Positions 42,901 to 56,256 of a stretch of 64,000 bases of DNA are shown here, piece after piece; the stretch's first letter is position 1, and every line of letters starts with the position of its first letter. The position numbers and the translations under genes are program-made. A model generated the notes under the pieces. It was not told the DNA's origin. It saw only the letters and a list, made by a program, of their open reading frames with translations, and ran no database searches. The DNA is taken from positions 3,017,528 to 3,081,527 of the forward strand of contig NC_045140.1 of NCBI RefSeq assembly GCF_008831285.2, written 5' to 3'. This DNA comes from Nymphaea colorata (taxonomy: Eukaryota; Streptophyta; Magnoliopsida; Nymphaeales; Nymphaeaceae).

Positions 42901-45542
42901 TATCATGTTATCTTTGATACTTTCATCCTTCTGCAGAGCCACTCAAGTGCAATTTGACATGTTGAGCTAAATGGCAAAAGTTGCTCTATGTTGTGGTGCA
43001 ATAGTTAGGGATGTGCAAAACTATCACATTCCTATAAATATGAGACCTAAGCTCCCTGTCTATTTGCTTTCCGCTCCCCAAAAACCTTCCCTTCCTTCTT
43101 TCTCTTAGAGAGGAAATTCCGGTGTAACAACCTGACCCACTCCTGGGCTCGGGCCCCTGGTCTGATGGATCTCAACCCGCCCCCCTAGCAGTTTCGGTTC
43201 CAACCCTGAAAAGGCTAGGAACTAGGACCTGGGGCCCCACACGCGCGAACGCGTGTACCTTAAGGGGAGTGGATTGTAACATCCCAAAAGTTTAGTCCTG
43301 TATCGAAGATTGTGAGGGATCTTCAAGGGCTTATAAAGGGAGACCATTAATGAGATGATTGTCCTGGTTCCTAACCTTTTTCAGGTTGGAGCCGAAACTG
43401 TTAGGGGGGCAGGTTGGGATCCGTCAGACCAGGGACCCGAGCCCAGGAGTGGGTCGGGTTATTACATCTGGCATCCTTCGTTTCTCACTCTTAGGACCAA
43501 CCATTTCCTACTCTTCACTATCTATTGTTTGTTTTGTTTCTAGTAGAATTCTGACATCTGCAACAACACCAAGATCCATCTTTGAGCCCCTGGTGCGGAT
43601 TTGGTTCCAACTGATCATTGTTGTCTCCTTTCCTCACTCATCAATGTCTCTTAATCATAGGTGAAAGCCTACAGGCTCTCAATAGGTTTCCCTCTCTACA
43701 ATCAATGACGAATTTGACTAAGCTTCCTCTCTCCTGCCAAGGTAATCCTTGGCCTAATTTTCTCCCTGTTGAGTAGTTATTTCAACCCCTTTGTACATCA
43801 AAAGAACTTTTCTCCTTGCTTATTATCTGATTGGTAGTGATCGATGCCCATGGCCAGCTAGGTCCCCGTCAACTATCTCTCTCTTTTCTTTAACATTTAT
43901 CCTATGTGATGTCGACCATAGATATCCTTATTCCCAAGCCAATTTCATGCGCCAACATGCCAGCTCTTGCCATAATATACAGCATAGGTCGGTCCAACCC
44001 TCGCTAGCACACATATGTCATAAGATAGGCAACACTTTCTGCTACTTGTGCTACAGGCTTTTTCATTATTTCTCTTATTCAGCCGGTTAACTCAGACAAA
44101 TTGCATTATATGTCTTCACTTTGTATGCCTCTGCTTTCTTAATGTCATGTTTTATTTGTTAGTCTGATCAGAGCACCTGCTCTAGATTGGTCCTTCATCG
44201 GGACCAGCCTAGAATCAAATCCAGCTGAATTTTGCAATAAATCCATTTCCCTTTTGATCCTGAATTTTTGCTTTTATGTCAATATAAAACATGTCATTTT
44301 GTAGGGCACTAGATAATAACTTAACAAAATAAATGTTGGTTATGTATCTCAAAACAATGTGATAACAAAATTTCGCATCACCATAGCATGAATATAAATG
44401 CACAAATTACCAAACAGATAGACTACAACTAAAACCAATTGGCATTAGAAGTCCTAACACTACAGCTATAACTAGAAACTGATTTAAAGAAATAAGATTG
44501 CCCCTGATATTGCATAAACACCAAGTTGTAAACATTGACAAGTTATAATACTTCCAATAGTTACATCAGAAATCACAAGTCCAACATTAGGTCCAACCAT
44601 AAGGTCCCTAAAGAAGGAAAAGTTACACTTACCACTTTTTGTTGAGTAATGTAATACTCCTGCCTCATCAACTTCAAATCATAATCACCTATAAGTAGCA
44701 TAGTTACACACATGCAATAAACAACCAACTTAAAAAAGGACATAATTCCACTTACGAGATACCTTGTAATATATATGTATCTTGAAGTTGAGCTAGCTCC
44801 CAGCAAAGAGAAGGAATTGTCTAGAGAGACAGAGAGAGGGTCAAGATCTTTGTTACTAGATAGTCAACAAAAACAAGCTCAGTTTCTAAGGAACAGTAAA
44901 GAGAAAAAACCAATTAATAAACATTGTGTTATAAGGTCAAGATCTTTGTTACTAGATAGTCAACAAAAACAAGCTCAGTTTCTAAGGAACAGTAAAGAGA
45001 AAAAACCAATTAATAAACATTGTGTTTCTTATAAGATAAAGCAGAAAACAGAAAATACCAATCCATGTGAGAATGATTATCCTAAGTAAAAGCATTAGGC
45101 AGAGTCCAGACGATGAGTTGAGTCTAAAGCTTAGCACATTGAGCAGTAAAGAAAAGGAAAAAAGTGAAACTAATAAAATGCAACTCTAAATGTTCACACG
45201 CACAGCTATGTATAGGCATATGGAGATAGTTAATACACACAGACACATTAAGTAATATATATATCACATGATTTGCCCACATATCCATGTTGGTATGCAG
45301 GTACGGCGACACAGTATGTGGGTGTGGCTGTATTTTAAAACTTAAGAAACTATATTTTCAGACTTAATTTTTCCTTTAATTTTGATTTTTTGCTTCTTTT
45401 TTATGTCCCTTCCACCATAATTTTCTTCTCAATTTTCTTTAATTTTGAGAATTCGTGTGGATTATTATATATAATGTATACACTTACATATACATTCTGT
45501 AGTAACCCCAAAACCCGCTTCAGTGGTTCCCAATACAATATA

Positions 45543-45634
<92 letters not shown>

Positions 45635-48594
45635 GTGTGTGTTGAATAACATTTATGTTAGGTGGTGTTTTGAATATTTAATAGTTTTAGGAAAAACTTT
45701 TATAATGATTGTTTTTAGTCTTGGACTTATTTTGTAATTTGTTAGTTTCATCCTAATTCTCTTTTAACATGAGATCAAGGCAGATTAATGAGTATCGAAT
45801 TGGTTCTTCTCTCTCAAAAAAAAAAACAGCCATAACAGCGAAGGCGTCTTATTCATCATCGCTGGTGACTACAACAGCCACTCCATCACCGCCGGTGACT
45901 CCTTGCTAAGTTCTGGCGTCTCTTTTCTTTTCTCTCCTCTCTTCTCTCCTCTTTTCCCCACCTAGTCTTCTCTATCGTGGCCTCCTGCTGATCGTGGGAA
46001 CAGCAGTAAGCATTAGAAGAGTCTGATCACATCGATGAGGAATACGTGATCAAACCCTCAAGTGGTGGCTTGCGTGGATGTTAAGTCTGATATATGTGAT
46101 CAGACTGTCATGAACTGCGTGTGAAGTTAAACGGAGCATGAATAAGAGAGCAAAAAAATACATTGTCAATAAAAAAGATTAGGCTATTGAGTGGCTATGC
46201 AAGCCTAGGTATCTTAGGTGATGCTTTCAATGGTAGTTGCTTAAAACCAGCTAGTCTAGGCGATCAGCTAAGCCTCAGAGATTATGCAAGTCTTTGACAA
46301 GCATAGCAATTATCAATTGGTAAATAGCATCATCTTAGAATTTCTTCATGAGTGACAATCATTTGCAACATAATGCTTGATCTGAACTTGATAGGTGCAC
46401 ATCTAGCTGTGAAGGATCAAGCCCACCTAAGCGCCATAATAATGCCTCATCTGCACTTTGATAAATGTGACATAGTCTAGAAGCTGCTTCAAATGAATGA
46501 AAGATAAAAGACAAAAAAGATGAAAAGAGATGCACTATCACATTTTCTTTAGAACCAAATACATAATCAGAATTACTTTAGTATACTTCAGACCTCAGAT
46601 AACAATTTCTGTTCTTTCATGTAAAGATTTGAAAGCTCCCCTGTTAGGTCAGAATGCTTTCTCCTGCACAGAATAATCAAGGACATCAAACAACTAATCC
46701 AAATAAAAAAATTTAAAACTAGATGGTTAAGGTTGAAGACACAAACAAGACAGACAAAGAACACGATAGAGAGGAGAGAGAGAGAGATAGATAGAAGAAG
46801 AAGAAGAAAAGAACGCGCTAAAACTATCCTCTTCCTGGAAGTACTCCCTTTCTCTTGTGTTTTTAATCTAATGGCTCTAAGCATAGGGACACACATCAAT
46901 TAGAAAATTACCCATCTCTCCAACCAATTTATCCTGAGTTTATAAGATGACAGTAAATGCAGACGTTGGCTTCAAGCCATAAACCATACCCACAATAACA
47001 TTGAAACAAAAAAAGAAATGCCAGGATTAATCCAAAAGTTTAGTTGAACAAACCAAGAACCAATTTTCCAAGTCATAATGTACCTAGTTAACAAAATTAT
47101 GCTGATTAAACACAAAAGTAGTTTCCAACAAAATATAAACAATGACTATGAAGGGAAAAAAGGGAAAAAAGATCTCCAAATGCTTGTGAAACATACCGGA
47201 GGGAGTGAAGATCAAGATGAATATGAGCTTCATCTGAAGCGATTTGAGACTTAAGTGCCAGAAGAACGGCTTGTTGTTTTGCATTTTCAACTTGAGCTTC
47301 AACCCACTGCCTTTCACTTGTGCCAAATCTATTTGAGGAACAATTAGGATATAGCATCTTATTACATAAAACTAGAGAAAGAAGTAGCTGTTGTAAATAT
47401 TCTGAAAAAAGCTAGCATAGTGATGTAAAGTAATAAGGTGCACCATTGTGTCAAACAATCAGTGCTTCAAAAGAACTACAGATAATCCTCCAGGGCTGGA
47501 GTATATTTTCCACATTCAGGAAGAGTTCTCATCGTTTTAACAGTAAGAAGACACATGTTGCCTCTAACAAAATAACCATAATATGTACAGGAATATTCTG
47601 AAGCAAAATTCAGTAAAATCCTCAGCAATTAATATATAGCAAGCAGATCATCAAGTTAAGACTCAAACATAAGTTTTAACAAGAACATTCTATAGAAGCT
47701 AAGTATAAACGAAATGATGACAGAGACACCATAAATAAGAAAGAATGCCGTAGCATGCCTATTTCTTCCTACAGTACTTACATGGAACGCAGCCTTTGCA
47801 GCTCAGTTACACGATGATGACATGATTTCTCCTTATCTCCTAGAATAAAAGAAACAACGTTTCAACTATAAATGCAGATTGACAATTAAATAGAAAATGT
47901 AATTCATGAATCAGTTAGTAACAGTGTCATAGAAAATGGGTTCTCTTCGAAAAAAACATTAAACAAGTCAGCCAAAAAAACAAAGGAAAATGTGTTTTTT
48001 TAAATAAAATGCCAAAAAATGTGTTTTATTCAAATTTTTTTTATTTGTTTCGTTTTTTAGTTTCTGCATTTTTTCACATTTTTTAGTTACCAGATTTTTA
48101 TTTTCACATTTTACTTTTAGTTTTAAAATTTTTTAATGCCAAGATTTTTCCAAGAAAAACAACTCTGTCATATTATACCCAAGAAAAACCTCGCTGTTTT
48201 ACACCTAAAAACGACATTTTGTGACAACGGGCGGTAGGTGCATAATTTTTCTGAGAAAAACAACTGTGCCGTATTACACCCGAGAAACAATTCACCATCT
48301 TTATGCCTGAAAACGATATTTGTGACAATGGTTAGTAGGTGCATAGTGCATTATTTTTATGCTATATGTGGAGGAATGGCTCCGTCATGTGCAAATTATG
48401 TATTTTATTCTTGTATTCAGGTTTTCACTTTACGTATTTCAAGTTTTCAACTCAACATTTGTACATATTTAAAAGGTCAATGAAACCATGTTATTTGAAC
48501 TCTAATCCCTATACCCAACACACTCCTGTTCTCTGTTCTCTATTCACTGTTCCATTGCTCTTCTTTCTAACCCACTTTCACATACCATTGCCAC

Positions 48595-48672
<78 letters not shown>

Positions 48673-50059
48673 AAGGAGTTGAATTTTGCTGAAAATGTAA
48701 TTCCATTTATTGAGATCCAGGCCAGATATTCACGATCACACTTTTTTCTTAAATTAGATGCAAAGAAACAGGTTCTTTAGCCTACTTTAGCTCATCAGTT
48801 GCGAGAGGTAGATAGTGATCTTTAAACAAGAAGAGATTTTTAAGATTTCATGGAGGTAATTTGATTAGTGAAACAAGCCTGGCTAGGTAAATTTTCCTGC
48901 CAGTTCTGATGTTTGCGTTTTGGGGCAGTCTTTTACATGTTCTGGAAGTTCTCATGTGTTGCAGCATGAAAGCAACCATAAAGCATCATTCCATAAACAA
49001 AAGTCAACTATGTCGCACAGATGTTGGGTGCAGGTGCAGCGATGATCGATATAAATATCCATAAATGACAATTAACAATTACCAAGCTATTATTATGGCA
49101 ACAATTCAACAAAAAGGAAAGCAAATTGTCAGTCTACTTTTCGCACTTGAGCTGCACATGCACATGCACCTGAGTCATCATCACTCAGGTACATTGGCCT
49201 TTTTGAAGAGTTTGTGTTACTTTGTCAGAAACAGGGTGCCAACTAGCAACAACAAAAAAGTACATATGCATGTCACATGGTGGTTTGAATGAAAATCTCC
49301 AGGAACACAATAAAAGGAAATAATAGAAGGTGAAGAAGCTATCAGTTATGAAGATATTTAACTAATCATTAAATGCAAAGAAAAAAATTCAACTGCCTAA
49401 AATTCAATAAATGCGAAAGAGGTCCTCAGCTCAGGGGATGACTATATTGCCAATACATACTATGAATCAAGAAAAACCAAAATCTGGGAAGAAGTAAAAG
49501 CATAAAGATATGAAAAAATACCTCGGACTAAGCAATTAGTAACGTCATCAAGACTCACCCAAGAACATTTAGATTTACTATCTTCAACAACAAGGCGAAA
49601 AGGACCCTACACAAGTAAAAATTCAGCAACCAGAATGATTAATCACTAGAATAAGAAATAACGAGATTCCTTTGCAAACTATACAGAACCATTACAAAAA
49701 GAAGGAATCATACATCGCATTAGCTAAAGATGTTACTAAATATTTTTCTTAGGCCCCTAAACATAATTAAAGGTGTAGTTTTGAATGTATACTTATTGCT
49801 TACTTAAAAGAGAAGATGTAATACATCAACGTGTAGTTTTGTAAAGACGTAAAAAACTAAATTTACCATTTGGAAGTTCGGAGACAAAAATTGTAAATTT
49901 TTACAGATGGATTCCAATCTAATCCATGAAGTTTAGCAAACGTACTATGTAATGAAACAGATCTAACAGCTTAAATCAAACAAAAGACACCATCAACTGT
50001 ATTTGTTTAAAAGGCCTATTGGCCTAATGTTGGGTGCAAGAACAAGAGTCATATGAAGC

Positions 50060-50092
<33 letters not shown>

Positions 50093-51291
50093 ATGCAGGT
50101 GCCAGCAGAGCGTTTTGCTCGGCTGGCATCGTCCACATGGACGTCCCACTTTCTTTTCAACAAAAAATTAAAAAAAAAAAGTGTTCAAGCGCTCAACTGT
50201 GTTGACAGTCGAGCGCTTGCATCTTGCAGGTGGGGGAAGGCAACACTTCCCCTTTTCTTTTCAGATTGTTGAGACAAGGGAGGCCGTCACCTCCCCTGGG
50301 CAGTGACCACCACTGGGGGAGGCAACAGGTTACCCCACCATAATTTTTTTTTGTAATGAAAAGGCAAAAAAAAAGGAGGTCGTCACCTCCCCCTTGATGA
50401 AGAGGGGCAATGCCACCCCACCAGCCCAACGCTCGAGCGTTGGGTGGGCCTTTTTTTTTTTAATCAAAGAACATGGATGGCCCATACCAGCTGAGCAATC
50501 TGCTTGATCAGAGTGTCCAACTTATCATGATGGATGGTAAAGAGAAAGACGAGAGCAAAAAGGGTGATGAGCATTTTTGTCATTTACAATTACTCCACAC
50601 CTTTTTCTCCTTTTTTTCTCTCAACCATCCATTTGTATCAAATGGACAGTTCTGGTGAGATGACTAGGTGACTCAAGTTAGCCAGAGTCATCATTCACTA
50701 TATATATATATATATATATCCAAGACAGTCCACATTGTTATAAATATAGCTCTTAGGTTTTATTGGCAACGTTTTTCTCGGGTATTAATCAAGAAGTTTG
50801 TTTGGTCTAAAAAACCTCAGGAATCATATATAAAGAAGGGCATTTTGGGAATTGAGCTGATTCTATCTTTGTTTGTTCCATTTGAAGGACAAAAGGAAGA
50901 AGGTTGTGAAGGTGGCCTTGTCATCCGCACCTCACATCGGATGAATGGAGAACCGACCTGCGTCTTCAGGAGCACTGGTGGGTCCTGGGGTGCCCATCAA
51001 AGGTGCCAGCACATACCCCCAGGTGATCCTCACCACCTGCACCTCACATTCCAGCACAGTGGAACATGTAATCTGCCTGCTGTCCCATTCAACTACACTT
51101 GTTCCAGTAATCCGTAACCTAACATAATGCAACAATGGAGAGAATAAAGCCAGCAAGGAGTATGGACTAGCAGCAAAGAGTCCAAAGACCAATTGGTGAA
51201 AATGCTGCAGGTGCAAGGGGGTGCCAAATGGTGAGAAATCCAGGGGAAGCTGGGCCGCTTACATACATACACACATATATACATGCATGCA

Positions 51292-51351
<60 letters not shown>

Positions 51352-52461
51352 ATTCCTAGGTTCTTATTGGCAAGGTTTTCCTCAGGTACTAATTGGGAAG
51401 TTCGGATCTCACGAAAATCTTAGGAAAATGTCGAGAATTCTAAAAACTATAAGAATAAAAAAAGTACAAAAAAATTGAGTTTCCTACTAAATTTCTTACA
51501 AGAATATTGATAAAATTCAAAATAGCTACCAAGTTGTGAAAAGAACCTCAAAGAATGCAAAACATTAGGACAATTTTTCTGAAAAAAGGTGCTAAAACGT
51601 GCTATTTTCATTTTGGTGTTCTTTTTAAATATGGTAATTTCTCACATTTTATAATTTTTTCTTTATTCTCTCATTTTTTAAAAGATCAGTGATGCTTGTG
51701 GCAATGATATGTGTGTGTGTGATTTAGCACCTGCAACCAAGTGTTTTTAGGAGATGGGGCACCTAACCTGCACTTGCATCCCAGGACCATCATGTGACAT
51801 AGACTGGAATATGAATCATGTAACGAGAACATAGTATTATTTATGTAATATAAATAGGAACTACAAGAAATACATATATTTCAAAGCTTTTTAGGTAAAT
51901 ACCGTGTCAAACTGCTTTGCAAACCACTGGTCAAGCTCCTTTTTGCAAGAAGAATCTTCAAGTAAGTATGAACCAAAATCCAGATAGGTCAAATAAATAC
52001 CCTCTTCTGTCAAGAATGTCAAAAAGGAGTGTCAATAATATGCAAAACAAACTAGTCGTGTGACCACATATTGCATAGGGAAAAATGTATAAAGGAGTAC
52101 ATATTAAGACTCATATGACCAACTCAGGAAAACACATTAATTATTTTCATATCCATGAGCCCATCATCTGAAGGCTACGGGAATAAGAATGTAAGTATAG
52201 AGCTAGAATTACATTAAGATGTTAATGAAGCATACCTTCACCTGAATGGTAGTGCTCTAGCTCTTTCGCTGAAGAGGCAATTTTCTCAAGAACTTCATTC
52301 ATCTAAAATGAAGAAAAGTGTCACAACCAATTGACAGAAAATTTCATAGCAAAAACTATGAAAACATAGTAAAGGTAGGGATATGATCACACAGAAATGC
52401 TAGAGTAACATGAGGAAAAATGGAACATGGAACCTGGGGGTTTGCCGAAATGGAAAAGCCA

Positions 52462-52498
<37 letters not shown>

Positions 52499-55400
52499 AC
52501 ATTAACATGACAAACTTGAATATAGCTGCTTGTGTACCAGCAATCTAAGCAACAAGCTTGAGCACTATGTAGGGACCTGGTTCAGGGACTAACTATTAAG
52601 ATTGACAAGCTCATTGCTAATAGAACACTATTTAATATTGACTATTATTAGATAAGATAGATAATCAAATTTTTTAAGTGCTATTGAAGACCAACTATGT
52701 CAAAAAGATATTTCACTTGGCATCTGCGTTGTGCATCAGCATGTCACAGTTCTTCCCATACCAAGAATTTTTACTGGCAGTCAAAGCTAGTGCCCTATAT
52801 GCTCGGCGCTCAATTAGCTATTTTTTATGATTGAGTGCTTACATATTATTTGTTTGTTTTCTCTTTTTTTTAAATTGTATTATTAATCACACTATTGTTT
52901 AAGTACATATATGATGCTTTTCATTACAATTAAAACTTTCAAGAGGATGCACTTAAGATAAAATTCAGGTTTTCCGATGGCCATGTCCCCACATCCTAAT
53001 TGTCAAGAAAACAATGTACATACCAAGCACACTCGCATCATATCTTCATCCATCTGACATAAAGTCTGACTTGAAATAATATAGTGTATCAGGAACATGT
53101 TAAGCGTATTAAATTGCATGGCAACACTTTGCCATTGAAAACTTTGACATCCAAAGGAAATTTTATCTGCTATTTGAACTGATGCAACATAAAAGCAAAA
53201 ATCCATGTTGAGACATATCATTTTGCAGAACTTCACCACAGTTCCCAACTTGCCATCCATCTGAATCCAATATAAAAGTAAAACCCTCGCTTAGGATCAA
53301 ATGAGCCATTACTTTAATCCTTTCAAATATAAAACACTTAAGGTAAGCCTCTAGCCAGAAATAAGCTTATTATGAAATGCAATGCTAACATAAAAGTACC
53401 TCCAAGTTTCTTGCAGAAAGTTTTTCTTCTAATAAAGCAAGTTCACCGTTTGCTGAAGATGATGATGATATCCTTGATCTTCTTCCTTGAATTAAAGATG
53501 AAGATTGACCTGTAAGTAAATCATACTGCAACTGCAAATGCTCAAGCTGCTTCTGCAACTTCAGAGCTTCGGCTTTATATGTCAAAGTAGCTTCCCTGCA
53601 AGAAGTTTTTAGATTCTGTTAACAATGAATGGTGGCCAGATTTAACAATACATTTAACAAGATACAAATGGAAAAAAACATGATTTAATAGTAGCGCTGG
53701 CATCCCAATTACTAACACCTACAATTTTGCTTGAATTAGTGTCAAGCCTAGCTTACATATGGCCTACGAGTCGAAGGATGAAGATGCAGAATATAGATTA
53801 ATGAGTTTTAATCTAATAAATATGATGGTTTAGCACATAACCATTTATTTTAAAGTTTGACCTTTCAGACAAAGACAAATTGGCATTATTTATAAAGAAA
53901 TGAAATGCAGAACTTTCGTGTGTGGGTATATATATCTATTGATGAAAATTATTATTTTTGTATTCTTGGTTTTAGTTGAGTTTTGGTCAAAATTAGACTT
54001 CGACTTGGACAGTGCTAGTGGCTCCGTCTTTGCTCTATATATTGAGGGGTTACTCGCTTTTGTATTGAATGTTTTTAAACGCAATTTGTCAGGTTAATAC
54101 AAAAAAAAAATTATTCTCATCTCATGTACCTTACCTTCATGCACATTGAGAGTCAGCCTTTGTGCCAACTGCCAAGTGCATGTTCTTGCTGTATTGGGAT
54201 TCTGAACAAACCATGTGTTGTGGCTTGTATTGAGTTATTGGCTGGGAATTTACAAGAATATGCCATCACTTGTGAACAATCAGTTGGCGAGTGCACCATG
54301 CATGGAGAAATTTGAAGATTGTCTTGTAACATAATGTAGTTCATTTTGCAGCAACCATGTTGTAGACACATAGAAACAAACAAGCCAATCTGCTATACAC
54401 TTAATGGAATTAGAGCTCCATCAGTTCATATATGTTTCATCTATTATGCAAACAAGAATGATTGGGTGTACAGGCACCTATTTGTGTGTACATGAGTGTT
54501 ATGCATGTGTTCGTGTTGTGCATGAGTGTGTGTGCCTCTGTGTCTGTGTGTGTGCATGTGAAGAGAGAAAGAGAGAGAGAGAGAGATCAAAGCAACAAAA
54601 ATAAGTCAAGGTTCTATTTTTTCATATAGTATTGCATGTCAGCATTCACTCGATATTAGAAACATAAATAGGCACAAGAAATCATGGTACTTAATCCTAG
54701 CAGCTAAGTTTATATGAAAAGTTGCAAAATCCTTGAAGAAACATAAAAGAGAAAACTGCCCTTACCACTTCATTTTTCATAATAAGATCATGACAATTTA
54801 ATTGAAGCTGAATTATGCAACCCATAACCAAACTTGTCTCAACTAAAAATTAGGACATTACAAACTCAAATTGGTTGACAAACACCTCCTTAGAATATAT
54901 CCTACATGTGATTTGCTTCCAGGTTTCCTTATTCCTTTCTTTTTGTGGGGGTGGGAGAGACAGAGAGTCCTTTCCAGGTTTTCTATATTCTATTGAATTT
55001 TCACATCAGCTCTCAAATATTGCACTTGCACAACAAATATAGCCATAGAGTTGGAACAATTAAAAGAAATATAAACAGGACCTATGTCACATGGGCACTG
55101 CTCAAATGGAGCAGTACCTATACTGAACCGCTACGACACCGGTAAGGGTACAGGTATCCTTGGGTACGATCAGCGTACCCGAGCTTGAATCGGTCCATTT
55201 TTGGACTCGTTCAAACTTGATCAAATCCAAGACCCTCCAAAATTTGGGCATGTTTTTTCAGTCCATTGTGAGAGACTGTGATTCTTGAAACCCTCGACAA
55301 AAATCGAATGCCCAATTGCCCATGGGCTTCCAACACCCAGACCACCGAATAACCTCTGACAACCTTCAGCAATGAGGTCTCCGCTCTAGAAAAGCAGCAA

Positions 55401-56186
55401 TAGTGTCTGGTATCTGCTGTGAGCTATATTAAGGAGCAGTACCCATACCGTACTAGTACGGGTACCGGTATGTACTTGGGTATGTCCTGGGTATGGCGCT
55501 GACCATACCGGATATGGTCAACGTACCCAAGTACGTATCCATCAATTTTCACATTCGATCAAAGTTGACCGAGTCCAAAACTATCCATAGGTTAGGGTTT
55601 ACGTTTTTTTTTTTTTACTTTAAAAAAAAATGCAGCATCTGTGATTCACCTACAGCGACCAGGGTGCTCAATGCTCAGGCGCACAGTAAGGGCAACTCTG
55701 GCAACCTCCGTCCATCATTTTCCGGCCTGTGATCCAGTATTTTGATGAATGGCGACTTCTCCGGCGAAGGGCGACACCCTTGCTGTGGTATTCAGACGTC
55801 ATCTGCTTTTCCATTGCCTGATTTGGGTGTTTTTTTCTCTATCCAACGTTTAAGCTCCTTCCATCTCCGACAGCCTCACCCGTTGTCCGACAACCTTTCC
55901 CACCGACCGGCGGCAAGTATTTTCATCCTTCGTCAACTTCTTTATTCCTGCCACTTTCCCTTTCTTTGATTTGAACTGCTCTGTTTGTGGTTCACACACT
56001 GAAAATAAGCCATTGTCAACTGATTTGTGCATTTTTCTGGTCTGTTGGAGATAACCTGATTTGTGTGTTTTTCAGTCAACATCATTGGAGCTGCATCTGT
56101 GCACTTATGTGCAGCAGTAGCATCTATAAATTTATTTTGGATCATAATTTATGAATATGTTATTCTGCTTGTTTGAATTCCAATTT

Positions 56187-56256
<70 letters not shown>

